DNA of 64,000 nt from Kriegella sp963975415 (GCF_963975415.1 NZ_CAXBGN010000002.1:1-64000); one strand, 5' to 3'. Shown: positions 9,210 through 19,534, counted from the first letter of the stretch. Notes: a model not told the origin generated them from the sequence alone. Numbers and translations: made by a program.

Positions 9210-12200
9210 ATGTTTTCAAAAAACTTCGAGAAATGGGACACCATCTTGGGATGGTCTGTTTTTTTTATAGCCCTTATTACGTATGCCATTACCGTTGAAC
9301 CCACAAGTAGTTTTTGGGATGCGGGGGAATATATCGCAACTTCCGCAAAATTGCAGGTAGGGCATCCTCCAGGAGCCCCCCTACTGCAAATGATCGGTGC
9401 TTTTTTTGCTATGTTCGCCCTAGAACCGAATCAAGTCGCACGAATGGTAAACTACGTTTCTGGCGTTTCAAGTGCCTTTACGATACTATTTATGTTTTGG
9501 ACCATCACCAACCTTGTGCGAAAACTTATTGCCACCGATGGAGTTTTGACCAATAGTAAGGCGATTGCCGTTTTGGGCAGCGGCCTTGTGGGTGCCTTGG
9601 CCTTTACCTATTCCGATAGTTTCTGGTTTAATGCAGTTGAGACTGAAGTGTACGCCACAGCGAGTTTCATTATGGCATTATTGCTTTGGTTAGGGCTCAA
9701 ATGGACCGATGATCTAGACCACCCCAGAGGAAATCGCTGGCTTGTACTTATTTCTTTTGTCGTAGGCCTGACCTTTGGTATACAGTTTATGGGTTTCTTG
9801 GCCATTCCTTCGATAGGTTTATTATATTTTTTCAAAAAGTACAAGACTACCACCGTCAAAAACTTTCTTTTGGCCAATATCGCCGTTATCGCGGTACTTA
9901 TGTTGGTCTATAAATTTTCGCTCACCTATGTATTGGAACTCTTCGGGTGGAGCGAGGTCTTCTTTATCAACAATATTGGGCTACCTTTCAATTCGGGCAG
10001 TATTATTATGGGGCTCATTTTTATTGCCGCATTCTATTTTGGCTTGAACTACACCCGTAAAAACAATTATAAAACAGCAAATACCATCGTACTTTGTCTG
10101 ATGTTTTTGTTTCTTGGTTTTTCTTCATGGATACTGCTACCGATACGCGCCAATGCCCAGGTAGTGATAAACGAGAATAATCCCGCAGATGCCCGTGCCC
10201 TTTTAGCTTATTACAACCGGGAACAATATCCTGGCGTCGATAGCCCCATTTACGGTACCTACTATTCAGATATGTTTGCACCCGCCGGGGAAGACAAAGA
10301 TGAGAAGCCCAAGTATGAAAAAGACGAAGAACTAGGTAAATATGTCATAGTAAATCATTACAAAAACGCGCTTCAAGGTCCAAACCCGAAACATGTAGGC
10401 CTACTACCGCGTATGTGGAGCGGTCAAAATGCTGAAAACTATATGCGTTATTTTGGTCCGCTAGACTTTAAGATGAACCAATCGAACGAAGAGCTTCGCA
10501 AAGCGGTCAATCAAGTAAAAACCGGCTATGCCAACGGAGAAATAGACGCCGAGCAGTATATTAGCTTTTTGAGGCGTTTCAATGAGTACCTCGAAATTCA
10601 ACCTCCATCGGTCTGGCAGAATATTCAGTACATGGTCGAATTTCAGTTCGGTTATATGTATTGGCGCTATTTCATGTGGAATTTTACCGGAAAGACCAAC
10701 GATGTTCAAGGAAGATATGATGAAAACGGCAACTGGCTCAGCGGCATTGGTTTTATAGATAGCTGGCGTTTAGGCAGCCAAGACAATTTACCCAGTGATA
10801 TAGCCGACAACAAAGCGAGGAACACTTATTTCTTTCTTCCCTTGATACTGGGTATCATCGGACTCATTTTTCAAATTTCAAAAAATCCCAAACAGTTTTG
10901 GGTCCTATTAATTTTCTTTTTATTTACCGGGCTTGCTATACAATTTTATACCAACCCATCTATCTTTCAGCCTCGTGAGCGTGATTATTCGCTGGTAGGC
11001 TCATTTTATGTCTTTGCACTATGGATTGGCATCGGGGTATATGGCCTCTTCGACGAATTCAGAAAATGGCTTGCCCCTAAAATATTGGCGCCTTTGGTAA
11101 CCATTGCCTGTCTTTTGGCGGTTCCAACCGTAATGGCTTACCAAAATTGGGACGACCATGATCGCTCAGGCCGTTTTACGGCTCGGGCATCGGCCAAATC
11201 ATATTTAGATTCGTGCCAAGAAGATGTGGGTGCTATATTGTTCACCATCGGCGATAACGATACGTTCCCCTTATGGTATGCCCAAGAAATAGAAGGTCAT
11301 CGTACCGATGTACGCATCGTTTGCACAAGTCTTTTTGAAACGGACTGGTATATCGACCAGATGAAACGAAAAGCATATGAAAGCGAGGCCATCCCTTCGC
11401 AAATCACCCACGACAAATATCGCTGGGGGTCTCGAGATGTACTTTACTTTCAAGGAATTACCGAAAACAGATGGTTGTTGCAAGACTTTATCGACTGGGT
11501 AGATAGCGATAAACCACAGACCAAATTGAAGCACATCTTGCAACAACAAGGTGCAGATTTATCGGAATATTCTGAAAATAGCCAGAACATCGTTTTTTAC
11601 CCCACCAATAAAATTCGCGTTCCCGTCAACAAGAAAAACGCTCTTGAAAGTGGTTTGGTCAAAGAAAAAGATTCGGCACTCATCGTTGACTATATCGATA
11701 TTGACCTTCCGCAGAGCGCCATTACAAAAAAGAGTATGATGATGTTGGATATTTTGGCCAACAACGATTGGAAAAGACCATTGTATTTCTCTGGAGGAAG
11801 TTTTGACGACGCCGAATATATTTGGATGAAAGACTATCTTCAATTAGACGGGCTGGCCTATAAACTGGTTCCAATCAAGACCGAAAGAAGAAGTTCTTTT
11901 GAAATGGGCCGTATCGACAGTGACCTGATGTACGACATCGTAAAAAAATGGGATTGGGGCAATTCAGGAAGTTCAGATATTTATCATGATCCCCAGACTC
12001 GAATTCAAGGACTCTCTTTGCGCAGTAACCTTGCTAGATTGATGGAAAAATTAATTGAAGAGAACAAAATCGATAAGGCCAAAGACATTATAGAAATTGC
12101 CATGACCAACATGCCGGTTGACTATTATGGTTATTACACTTTTGTAGAACCCTTTGTCGATGGTTACTACAAGGTAGGAGAATCGAAAAAAGGCCAAGAA

Positions 12201-12560
12201 CTTTTCGAAAAATTAAAGAACAAGTACCAAGAGCGGCTTGAGTATTACGCTGGCGTTGAGCTAGACCAGCAATACGATCGTATTGATGACATCATAGCCG
12301 ACATGCAAGGATATCGCAGAAATATCGATATTCTAATCACCAACAATGACCGTGAGCTTGCCGAGAAGGAAACATTAATTTTTAATGAATACATCGATAA
12401 GTTTAGTCACTTTTATAAAGATGAGTTGATGGACGACATACCTCCGCAACAGGAGCCGTTAAGCGACCCGGATATGGTTGACACCTTGCCCATTTCGGAT
12501 ACTTCAGCTATAGATAACACCACTACGGAAGAACCATTGGTAATACCGGAAGAAAACTAA
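9210..12560 (+). CDS. DUF2723 (GT117 family) polytopic membrane protein
   Basis: A 1116-residue protein with the DUF2723 N-terminal signature (FFIALITYAITVEPT, SFWDAGEYIATS, VGHPPGAPL), where the acidic residues resemble those of protein O-mannosyltransferase-like GT-C enzymes. About ten or more membrane segments fill residues 15-320 and again 545-650. A large soluble C-terminal region follows, including DNDTFPLWYAQEIEGHRTD at about residue 685. An acidic low-complexity tail ends the protein. DUF2723 proteins are common in Bacteroidota and classed as GT117; the transferred sugar and acceptor are not known to me. It is monocistronic, with no near neighbour on its strand. Confidence 0.88.
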   Translation: MFSKNFEKWDTILGWSVFFIALITYAITVEPTSSFWDAGEYIATSAKLQVGHPPGAPLLQMIGAFFAMFALEPNQVARMVNYVSGVSSAFTILFMFWTITNLVRKLIATDGVLTNSKAIAVLGSGLVGALAFTYSDSFWFNAVETEVYATASFIMALLLWLGLKWTDDLDHPRGNRWLVLISFVVGLTFGIQFMGFLAIPSIGLLYFFKKYKTTTVKNFLLANIAVIAVLMLVYKFSLTYVLELFGWSEVFFINNIGLPFNSGSIIMGLIFIAAFYFGLNYTRKNNYKTANTIVLCLMFLFLGFSSWILLPIRANAQVVINENNPADARALLAYYNREQYPGVDSPIYGTYYSDMFAPAGEDKDEKPKYEKDEELGKYVIVNHYKNALQGPNPKHVGLLPRMWSGQNAENYMRYFGPLDFKMNQSNEELRKAVNQVKTGYANGEIDAEQYISFLRRFNEYLEIQPPSVWQNIQYMVEFQFGYMYWRYFMWNFTGKTNDVQGRYDENGNWLSGIGFIDSWRLGSQDNLPSDIADNKARNTYFFLPLILGIIGLIFQISKNPKQFWVLLIFFLFTGLAIQFYTNPSIFQPRERDYSLVGSFYVFALWIGIGVYGLFDEFRKWLAPKILAPLVTIACLLAVPTVMAYQNWDDHDRSGRFTARASAKSYLDSCQEDVGAILFTIGDNDTFPLWYAQEIEGHRTDVRIVCTSLFETDWYIDQMKRKAYESEAIPSQITHDKYRWGSRDVLYFQGITENRWLLQDFIDWVDSDKPQTKLKHILQQQGADLSEYSENSQNIVFYPTNKIRVPVNKKNALESGLVKEKDSALIVDYIDIDLPQSAITKKSMMMLDILANNDWKRPLYFSGGSFDDAEYIWMKDYLQLDGLAYKLVPIKTERRSSFEMGRIDSDLMYDIVKKWDWGNSGSSDIYHDPQTRIQGLSLRSNLARLMEKLIEENKIDKAKDIIEIAMTNMPVDYYGYYTFVEPFVDGYYKVGESKKGQELFEKLKNKYQERLEYYAGVELDQQYDRIDDIIADMQGYRRNIDILITNNDRELAEKETLIFNEYIDKFSHFYKDELMDDIPPQQEPLSDPDMVDTLPISDTSAIDNTTTEEPLVIPEEN

Positions 12561-12686
12561 ACTACCTTGTTTTTGAAAAATCAAGAACAATTGTACGCTG
12601 ATTTAGCGTTACACTTATAAAAAAGGTACTGAGAAAACAGAACAATCCGGTAGTTTGCAATCTTCTAGACCAGACCTTTGCACCAA

Positions 12687-12983
12687 CTAAACGTATTCGT
12701 TTAGTATTCCTATAAGGGTGTTTGCATCTTGCTCACCACTTTGACGCCAGACCATTTCACCTTTTTTATAGATCATAAGTGTCGGCAACCCTTTAACCCG
12801 AAGTGCTTGGGAAAGCTCTTGATTCTTATCTACGTCTATTTTGATAACCTTACCCTTATCACCAAGAGCGGCCGCCACATCACGTAAAACGGCATGCATT
12901 GAGGTCGATTGTTCATTCCATTCAGCATAAAAGTCTAACAGCACCGGAATGCTTCCTTCTATAAGTTCACCAAATTTAGACAT
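12687..12983 (-). CDS. Thioredoxin-fold protein lacking both active-site cysteines
   Basis: A 98-residue single-domain thioredoxin. The fold markers are VLLDFYAEW (14-22), VIKIDVDKN (46-54), the cis-proline loop VKGLPTLMIYKKGE (Pro67) and the C-terminal helix. The usual WCxxC is replaced by WNEQS (22-26), so Asn23 and Ser26 stand where the cysteines belong and the protein contains no cysteine. Dithiol redox chemistry is therefore ruled out for this site; a binding or chaperone-like role is possible. The reading frame and fold motifs are otherwise intact, so this does not look like decay. It is the last gene of a minus-strand run after the metallophosphoesterase. Confidence 0.85.
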   Translation of the reverse strand: MSKFGELIEGSIPVLLDFYAEWNEQSTSMHAVLRDVAAALGDKGKVIKIDVDKNQELSQALRVKGLPTLMIYKKGEMVWRQSGEQDANTLIGILNEYV

Positions 12984-13077
12984 ATGTATAGCTTTGGGTT
13001 ATGCGCCAAATGTAGTAAAAATTGTGAAAAAACAAGTAAGCCTCCCCTAAATGTCAAAAATTATAAGACATAAAGGC

Positions 13078-14307
13078 CTAGGCTAAGGTCTTTTTTTTCA
13101 GAGTTATTACAGTTATTTCGGGCCAAATACCAACTCTCCCAGGGTAGCCCAAAAATCCGAATCCTCTATTGACATTAATATATTGTCCCATTTCCTTATA
13201 AATACCCGCCCAATATTTATAGCGCCATTTAACAGGACTCCATTTTACCCATCCGGGAATCTCGATCCCGAATTGCATACCATGTGTATGACCACTAAGG
13301 GTCAAATGATAGTGATATTCATCATGAATTACCACATCTTCCCAATGCGATGGATCATGACTCAATAATATTTTAAAATCTTTTTCTGAAATTGCCGCAC
13401 TGGCCTTTTTTAAATCACCTGCTTTTTTAAAACCACCCCTACCCCAGTTTTCAACCCCGACTAATGCAATTTTGTCGGCTCCTTTCTTAAGATAACGACT
13501 TTCGTTCAACAACAAATCGAATCCCATATCCTTTTGAAGTGACTTTAAGTCCTCTAGGTTTTGGAATTTTATTTCCTCCGACTCCCAATCTACATAATCA
13601 CCGTAGTCATGATTTCCTAAAACGGAAAACACACCGTCTTTGGCATGCAACGTAGAAAAAAGAGGGGCCCAAGGGCGCATCTCCTCCATCTTATTATTAA
13701 CCAAATCACCCGTGAAAAAGATAACATCACTATGTTGTTGGTTGACCAAGTCTACAGCATATTCTATTTCACTTCTATTATCGAAGCTACCGCTATGAAC
13801 ATCGGATATTTGAGTAATCTGATAACCGTCAAAAGCAGCGGGCAAATCATCGAACTCTAAACTATATTTTAAAACCTTGTAGTTGTACTTGCCTTTATAC
13901 ATCCCATAAAGCAAGGCACCAAAAGGAATTGCCGCAATACCAAGACCTATTAGACTGAGAAACCTTCTTCTCGCCGGTAGATTAAAAGTTTCGGAAGAAC
14001 CTGAAATTTTATGATAGAAACCAACGACCACTCGAAAAAAGTCTTCAGAAAAAAGAAAAACAATGGCAATAAGCTCAAAAGCCAAAAAAGCCAGCAGAAA
14101 GCCAAAAGCATAACTTTTTGGCCGGCTCAATACCCGTCCCGGGGTATCGCCAAAGGCAAAGTGATAGATAAAATTACAAAGCACCAATAATGAAACACCA
14201 GCCGCCAAATAATATACCCATTGATAGCGTGTGACCGTTTTTAAGGCTTGGAGCACATAAAAACCCAGTAGACCATAAATAAGAACAAAAACAAACCAGC
14301 GCAACAT
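13078..14307 (-). CDS. Membrane-anchored metallophosphoesterase (YkuE-like)
   Basis: A 409-residue calcineurin-like phosphoesterase with about four N-terminal membrane helices (residues 1-150) and a C-terminal catalytic domain. Metal-binding motifs in order are QISDVHSG, FFTGDLVNN, VLGNHDYGDY, LLSHDPSHW and LSGHTHGMQFG, which is the complete set. Members of this group act on phosphoesters, sometimes lipid-linked, near the membrane; the substrate here is unknown. It lies 43 bp downstream of cutC on the same strand. Confidence 0.9.
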   Translation of the reverse strand: MLRWFVFVLIYGLLGFYVLQALKTVTRYQWVYYLAAGVSLLVLCNFIYHFAFGDTPGRVLSRPKSYAFGFLLAFLAFELIAIVFLFSEDFFRVVVGFYHKISGSSETFNLPARRRFLSLIGLGIAAIPFGALLYGMYKGKYNYKVLKYSLEFDDLPAAFDGYQITQISDVHSGSFDNRSEIEYAVDLVNQQHSDVIFFTGDLVNNKMEEMRPWAPLFSTLHAKDGVFSVLGNHDYGDYVDWESEEIKFQNLEDLKSLQKDMGFDLLLNESRYLKKGADKIALVGVENWGRGGFKKAGDLKKASAAISEKDFKILLSHDPSHWEDVVIHDEYHYHLTLSGHTHGMQFGIEIPGWVKWSPVKWRYKYWAGIYKEMGQYINVNRGFGFLGYPGRVGIWPEITVITLKKKTLA

Positions 14308-14350
14308 ATTTCTTTTTACAAATATATTTCATTAGTCGGCCTTTTATGGT

Positions 14351-15085
14351 TTATTTACTCTTTATTTTAACCGTATCGACTACTTCGGCAATAATCGAAC
14401 CATCGGTAACGGCGATGGCGTCGTCTCTTAAAAATGACGGGGAATTCATTGACACCTTTGGCGGGGTGTCCATCCGCTTGACGAATCTACTTCCCGAAAG
14501 ATGAACGGCCTTAAAGCCATCAGCCATAAAATGATGTACATTATCAGGGTTGACCCCTGAACCTGGCATAATAACTGTTTTCAAAGCCTTTTGATGTAGC
14601 TTCATCAACAAGTCAATCCCCTCGACTGCCGATTTTTGAAGCCCTGAAGTCAAAATCACATCAACACCTATTGCCTCTAATTGGCGCAACGTCTCCAAAG
14701 GATCTTTAACCCAATCAAAAGCACGATGGAAAGTAAATTTTAAAGGAGACGATATGCCCAATAATTCTTTCGTACGATCAACGTCTAGCGTACCATCTGA
14801 AAATAAAACCCCCGAAACAATACCATCAAACCCCAGTTCAACACACAATTCGATATTCCTTTTCATAATCTCAAACTCTATATCAGAATAGGTGAAATCA
14901 CCACTTCTCGGACGTATCAGAACATGAACTGGAATAGTTATATGTTGTCGTACCATTTTAAGTAGGCCATAAGAAGGTGTAATTCCACCAACACCTAGTT
15001 CGGAACACAACTCAATTCTATCGGCACCCGATTTTTGTGCATTCAAGGCAGATTCAAGCGAATTGGCACATACTTCTACAATCAT
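14351..15085 (-). CDS. cutC: Copper homeostasis protein CutC
   Basis: A 244-residue TIM-barrel CutC protein. Signatures are EVCANSLESALNAQKSGADR, ELCSELGVGGITPS, VHVLIRPRSGDF, DGIVSGVLFSDGTLD, KFTFHRAFDW, ILTSGLQKSAVEGI and IMPGSGVNPDN. The family was linked to cytosolic copper handling in E. coli, though its direct role is debated. Its start is only 41 bp from the divergent glycosylasparaginase gene, so the two promoters must share or overlap this short space. Confidence 0.93.
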   Translation of the reverse strand: MIVEVCANSLESALNAQKSGADRIELCSELGVGGITPSYGLLKMVRQHITIPVHVLIRPRSGDFTYSDIEFEIMKRNIELCVELGFDGIVSGVLFSDGTLDVDRTKELLGISSPLKFTFHRAFDWVKDPLETLRQLEAIGVDVILTSGLQKSAVEGIDLLMKLHQKALKTVIMPGSGVNPDNVHHFMADGFKAVHLSGSRFVKRMDTPPKVSMNSPSFLRDDAIAVTDGSIIAEVVDTVKIKSK

Positions 15086-15126
15086 ATTGAGTATATTTAA
15101 ACCCTAAAATTAAGCATCCCTTTTTC

Positions 15127-16122
15127 ATGAAACGAAGAAAGTTTTTAAAAAATTCCACAACAGGTGCGGCTGGTCTGATTTCCGCCCCCTTACTTGCTTC
15201 CTACAAAGAAAGCAATACGAAATTAGTAGCTGAGACAATAAAAGAAAAAACAATAAAACCCATTGCCGTATGCACATGGAACTTTCACCAGGCAACCGCC
15301 AAGGCCTGGGAAATTCTTAAAGATGGTGGTAATTCCCTTGATGCCGTAGAGCAAGGCGTAATGGTCGAAGAAGCCAATGTCAACAACCAAACGGTAGGCA
15401 AGGGCGGACGGCCCGACAGGGACGGAAACGTCACTTTGGATGCATGTATCATGGATAAAGACAGTAATTGCGGTGCCGTACTTTGCATACAGAATATCAC
15501 GCATCCCGTTTCTGTCGCCCGAAAGGTCATGGAAGAAACCCCACATGTAATGCTGGCCGGAAAAGGGGCCGAAAAATTTGCCTATGAGCAAGGATTTAAG
15601 AAAGAAAACCTGCTCACGGAAAAATCAAAACAGCAATGGCTCAAATGGAAAAAGACTTCGAAATATGAAACCATAATTAATATCGAAAACCACGACACCA
15701 TTGGCATGCTCGCAATCGATAAGAACGGAGATATTGCTGGAGCCTGCACAACAAGCGGAATGGCTTATAAAGTCGCGGGGCGCGTAGGTGATTCCCCGAT
15801 AATCGGGGCCGGACTCTTTATTGATAACGAAGTTGGGGGTGCCACGGCAACCGGTGTTGGAGAAGAGGTCGTTCGTACCGTAGGCAGTTTCCTTATCGTA
15901 GAGCTTATGAGACAGGGCAAGTCACCCGAAGAAGCTTGCAAAGAAGGCGTAAGACGTATCATGGAAAAAAATAAAGATCGCGATGATTTTCAAATAGGCT
16001 TTTTAGCTATTAACAAAAAAGGGGAAACGGGAGGTTATTGCGTTCACCCAGGATTTACCTATAGTCAATATACGGAAGAAGGACAGATAAACCACCCAGC
16101 CGGATCTTTTATAAAAGGTTAG
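15127..16122 (+). CDS. Tat-exported N4-(beta-N-acetylglucosaminyl)-L-asparaginase
   Basis: A 331-residue Ntn-hydrolase of the glycosylasparaginase family, which splits GlcNAc from Asn of N-glycans. A twin-arginine-type leader (MKRRKFLKNSTTGAAG) indicates export. The autoproteolysis site NHDTIGML places the catalytic Thr at residue 191 after Asp190, and the substrate loops GRVGDSPIIGAG and ATATGVGEE are present. Its length matches bacterial homologues such as the Elizabethkingia enzyme. The next gene, polA, starts 43 bp after its stop, so the two may be transcribed together. Confidence 0.92.
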   Translation: MKRRKFLKNSTTGAAGLISAPLLASYKESNTKLVAETIKEKTIKPIAVCTWNFHQATAKAWEILKDGGNSLDAVEQGVMVEEANVNNQTVGKGGRPDRDGNVTLDACIMDKDSNCGAVLCIQNITHPVSVARKVMEETPHVMLAGKGAEKFAYEQGFKKENLLTEKSKQQWLKWKKTSKYETIINIENHDTIGMLAIDKNGDIAGACTTSGMAYKVAGRVGDSPIIGAGLFIDNEVGGATATGVGEEVVRTVGSFLIVELMRQGKSPEEACKEGVRRIMEKNKDRDDFQIGFLAINKKGETGGYCVHPGFTYSQYTEEGQINHPAGSFIKG

Positions 16123-16165
16123 GCCCATATAACAATTGTATTTTAATATCAGGAAAAAATATACG

Positions 16166-19012
16166 ATGCCAGAACAGAAAAGACTCTTTTTACTTGACGC
16201 CTACGCCCTAATTTTTAGAGGGTACTATGCTTTTATCAAAAACCCGCGTATCAATTCGAAAGGCATGGATACCTCAGCTATTTTAGGCTTTACAAATTCG
16301 TTGTTGGATGTGATAAAGCGCGAACGCCCCGACCACTTGGCCGTGTGCTTCGATCGTGGAGGCAGTGTTTCAAGAGTCGAAATGTTCGAAGATTACAAAG
16401 CAAATCGTGATGAAACCCCGGAAGGTATTCGAATAGCCATACCTTATATTGAAAAAATCTTGAATGCCATGTGTATTCCCGTAATCGTCAAAGAAGGATT
16501 TGAGGCTGATGATATCATTGGAACCCTGTCTAAAAAAGCGGAAAAGGAAGGTTATCAAACATTTATGGTTACACCCGACAAAGATTTTGCGCAATTGGTG
16601 AGCGAGAATATTTTCATGTACCGCCCCATGTTCGGGGGAGGATATGAAACTTGGGGCATCCCTGAAGTCCAGAAAAAATTCGAAGTCGAGCGACCAGAAC
16701 AGGTTATCGATTTTCTCGGTATGATGGGCGACTCTGTCGATAATATTCCGGGACTACCCGGGGTAGGTGAAAAAACTGCCAAGAAATTCCTTGCGGCTTA
16801 TGGCAGTATGGAGGGTTTGCTTGCGAACACCCACGAACTAAAGGGCAAGATGAAAGAAAAGATAGAGGCCAATGCCGAGCTCGGCATACTATCTAAAGAA
16901 CTGGCGAAAATAATGCTCGACGTTCCCGTTGAATTTGATGAGGCCGATTTTGAGATGTGTGCCCCCAATGTCGAAAAAGTGACCGAAATTTTCCAAGAAC
17001 TTGAATTCAGAAGGTTACTGGACAATTTTCTCAAAACTTTCGCTACCGAGGAAACCAGTACCCGTGCCGATGCCGCTCTTTCCGAGAAAAAACCTATAAC
17101 CAAATCAAGCAATAAAAATACTGCCGGTGCCGGACAATTTTCATTATTTGGAGGCGATGGAGCAGCCACATCAAAAACAACAACATCAGATACCGGAAGA
17201 AAAACTATCAAAACTACACCTCACGTTTATCAAAGCGTTGCCGCAGGTATGGCCCTAAAACTGTTTACGCAACAACTGATGAAACAAACTTCGGTCTGTT
17301 TTGATACCGAGACTACGGGCCTTGACCCGATTACGGCACAATTGGTAGGGATTGCTTTTTCTTGGGAGGCAGGCAAAGGATTTTATGTGCCTTTTCCTGA
17401 AGATACCAACGAGGCACAACAACTAATAGAAGAATTACGACCCTTTTTCGAATCCGAAAAAATCGAAAAAATCGGACAAAACCTGAAATACGATATCAAG
17501 GTTTTAAAGAAGTACAATATTGAAGTCAAAGGCACTTTATTTGACACCATGCTGGCCCATTATTTGATCAATCCCGATATGCGGCATAACATGGATGTCT
17601 TGGCGGAAACCTATTTGAATTACACACCCGTTTCCATTACCGAACTAATCGGTAAAAAAGGAAAGAACCAGTTATCGATGCGACAGGTACCCTTGGAGCA
17701 ACAAACCGAATATGCCGTAGAGGATGCCGATATTACATATCAATTGGCGGAACAGTTCAGGCCAGAACTGGCCGAAGCCAATACCGAAACTTTATTTAAA
17801 GACATTGAGGTTCCCCTGCTACGCGTACTTGCCGATATGGAATTGGAAGGTATCAATCTCGATAAAGATTTTCTACAATCACTTTCTGAAGATCTAAACA
17901 ACGACATTACAAATTTGGAAAACCAGATTTATGAAACCGCCGGAGAACAGTTCAATATCGCCTCTCCAAAACAACTTGGTGAAATTCTTTTCGATAAGAT
18001 GAAACTTGTCGATAAACCTAAAAAAACCAAAACAGGTCAATATTCCACGGCCGAAGATGTGCTCTCCTATTTGGCAAAAGACCACCAAATTATTCAAGAC
18101 GTACTTGAATTTCGAGGTTTATCAAAGCTAAAAAGCACTTATGTAGATGCATTGCCAGAACAAGTCGAGCAGAGTACGGGGCGTGTACATACCGATTATA
18201 TGCAGACAGTAGCAGCCACTGGCAGACTATCGAGCAACAACCCTAACCTACAAAATATTCCCATTCGTACAGAACGTGGCCGCCAAGTAAGAAAGGCATT
18301 TATACCAAGAAATGGGAATTACACCCTATTGGCTGCCGATTATTCGCAGATCGAACTTCGAATCATTGCGGCGCTCAGCGAGGAGACCACTATGATAGAT
18401 GCCTTTAAAAACGGAGAAGACATTCACGCCTCTACCGCAGCAAAAGTTTTTAATGTGCCTATTTCAGAAGTAACCCGGGAACAACGGAGTAATGCCAAAA
18501 CAGTGAATTTCGGCATAATTTATGGGGTTTCTGCCTTCGGATTGAGCAACCAAACCGACCTTTCCCGTTCAGAAGCAAAAGAATTGATAGACACCTATTA
18601 CCAAACATATCCGAAACTTCGAAATTACATGAGCGAACTCGTCGATTTCGCCCGTGACAATGGTTATGTTCAGACCGTGTTGGGCCGCCGTCGGTATTTA
18701 AAAGACATTAATTCGCGCAATGCCGTAGTGCGCGGGGCCGCTGAACGAAACGCAGTGAACGCCCCGATACAAGGCAGCGCCGCCGACATCATAAAAATTG
18801 CTATGATCAACATCCATAAAAAACTGGCCGAAGGAGGGTATAAAACCAAAATGCTTTTGCAAGTACATGATGAATTGGTTTTCGATGTACCAAAAAATGA
18901 ACTTGACGAAATAAAGTCAGTGATTAAATCCGAGATGGAAAATGCCTATAAACTGGCCGTGCCGTTAGATGTTGAAGTCGGACTTGGCGATGATTGGTTG
19001 GCAGCACATTGA
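16166..19012 (+). CDS. polA: DNA polymerase I
   Basis: A 948-residue three-domain enzyme for gap filling and primer removal. The N-terminal 5'-3' exonuclease/flap domain has LFLLDAYALIFRGYYAF, MVTPDKDFAQLV and NIPGLPGVGEKTA. The middle 3'-5' proofreading domain keeps FDTETTGLD and YAVEDADITYQ, so it is probably active. The C-terminal polymerase has DYSQIELR, RSNAKTVNFGIIYGVSAFGL and QVHDELVFDVP. A low-complexity insert (Ser/Lys/Thr) separates the first two domains. The ATG at 16166 was chosen because MPEQKRLFLLDA is the family-like start; an ATG at 16136 in frame is less likely. Confidence 0.97.
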   Translation: MPEQKRLFLLDAYALIFRGYYAFIKNPRINSKGMDTSAILGFTNSLLDVIKRERPDHLAVCFDRGGSVSRVEMFEDYKANRDETPEGIRIAIPYIEKILNAMCIPVIVKEGFEADDIIGTLSKKAEKEGYQTFMVTPDKDFAQLVSENIFMYRPMFGGGYETWGIPEVQKKFEVERPEQVIDFLGMMGDSVDNIPGLPGVGEKTAKKFLAAYGSMEGLLANTHELKGKMKEKIEANAELGILSKELAKIMLDVPVEFDEADFEMCAPNVEKVTEIFQELEFRRLLDNFLKTFATEETSTRADAALSEKKPITKSSNKNTAGAGQFSLFGGDGAATSKTTTSDTGRKTIKTTPHVYQSVAAGMALKLFTQQLMKQTSVCFDTETTGLDPITAQLVGIAFSWEAGKGFYVPFPEDTNEAQQLIEELRPFFESEKIEKIGQNLKYDIKVLKKYNIEVKGTLFDTMLAHYLINPDMRHNMDVLAETYLNYTPVSITELIGKKGKNQLSMRQVPLEQQTEYAVEDADITYQLAEQFRPELAEANTETLFKDIEVPLLRVLADMELEGINLDKDFLQSLSEDLNNDITNLENQIYETAGEQFNIASPKQLGEILFDKMKLVDKPKKTKTGQYSTAEDVLSYLAKDHQIIQDVLEFRGLSKLKSTYVDALPEQVEQSTGRVHTDYMQTVAATGRLSSNNPNLQNIPIRTERGRQVRKAFIPRNGNYTLLAADYSQIELRIIAALSEETTMIDAFKNGEDIHASTAAKVFNVPISEVTREQRSNAKTVNFGIIYGVSAFGLSNQTDLSRSEAKELIDTYYQTYPKLRNYMSELVDFARDNGYVQTVLGRRRYLKDINSRNAVVRGAAERNAVNAPIQGSAADIIKIAMINIHKKLAEGGYKTKMLLQVHDELVFDVPKNELDEIKSVIKSEMENAYKLAVPLDVEVGLGDDWLAAH

Positions 19013-19115
19013 CCCACTAGAAAGACTGTTTCACAACATTTTATTGTACTTGATTTACAAATTGGCCTAATTTTGGTTTCAAATAGTGCATTGGCTACTA
19101 TTAACTCCTTATAGC

Positions 19116-19460
19116 ATGAAAAATGTATTGCTCTTATTCGTTCTTTTTACAGGCAGTTTTTACTGTCATGCACAAACCGAACACAGGCCTACAACATCCT
19201 CGGAAAAGGTGAATACGACAGCGCAAGTCAAAGTTTTCCCCAACCCCGCCACCAATGTAGTAAATATTCTAGGGCTTAATAACAGTGAAAAAGCAGAAAT
19301 CTTGATTTTAGATATGTATGGAAATATTTTACTTTCATATCGTTGGAAAATCGTAAACAATGCGGTGAACATTCCTATTTCCACACTGGAGGCAGGCATC
19401 TATATGGTCACCATTCGTTCGCAGGAACAAAACATTAAAACAAAATTCTACAAAAGGTAG
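19116..19460 (+). CDS. Minimal secreted protein made of a T9SS type A sorting domain
   Basis: The protein has 114 residues: a signal peptide (MKNVLLLFVLFTGSFYCHAQ), about 17 linker residues, and then a complete Por-secretion C-terminal domain (KVFPNPATNVVNI, ILDMYGNILLSY, ISTLEAGIYMVTI, TKFYKR). No cargo domain is present. Type A domains normally sit on large proteins, so this is either a very small secreted/attached peptide or the leftover tail of one. The signal peptide in phase with the sorting domain argues for an expressed unit. The start at 19116 is preferred over the in-frame ATG at 19086. Confidence 0.75.
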   Translation: MKNVLLLFVLFTGSFYCHAQTEHRPTTSSEKVNTTAQVKVFPNPATNVVNILGLNNSEKAEILILDMYGNILLSYRWKIVNNAVNIPISTLEAGIYMVTIRSQEQNIKTKFYKR

Positions 19461-19534
19461 GGCTAGCACTCATTGTCTTGGCCATTATTTTCAAACAAGA
19501 TTGCCCACAAAGCACTAAAACAGGTTAACGACCG

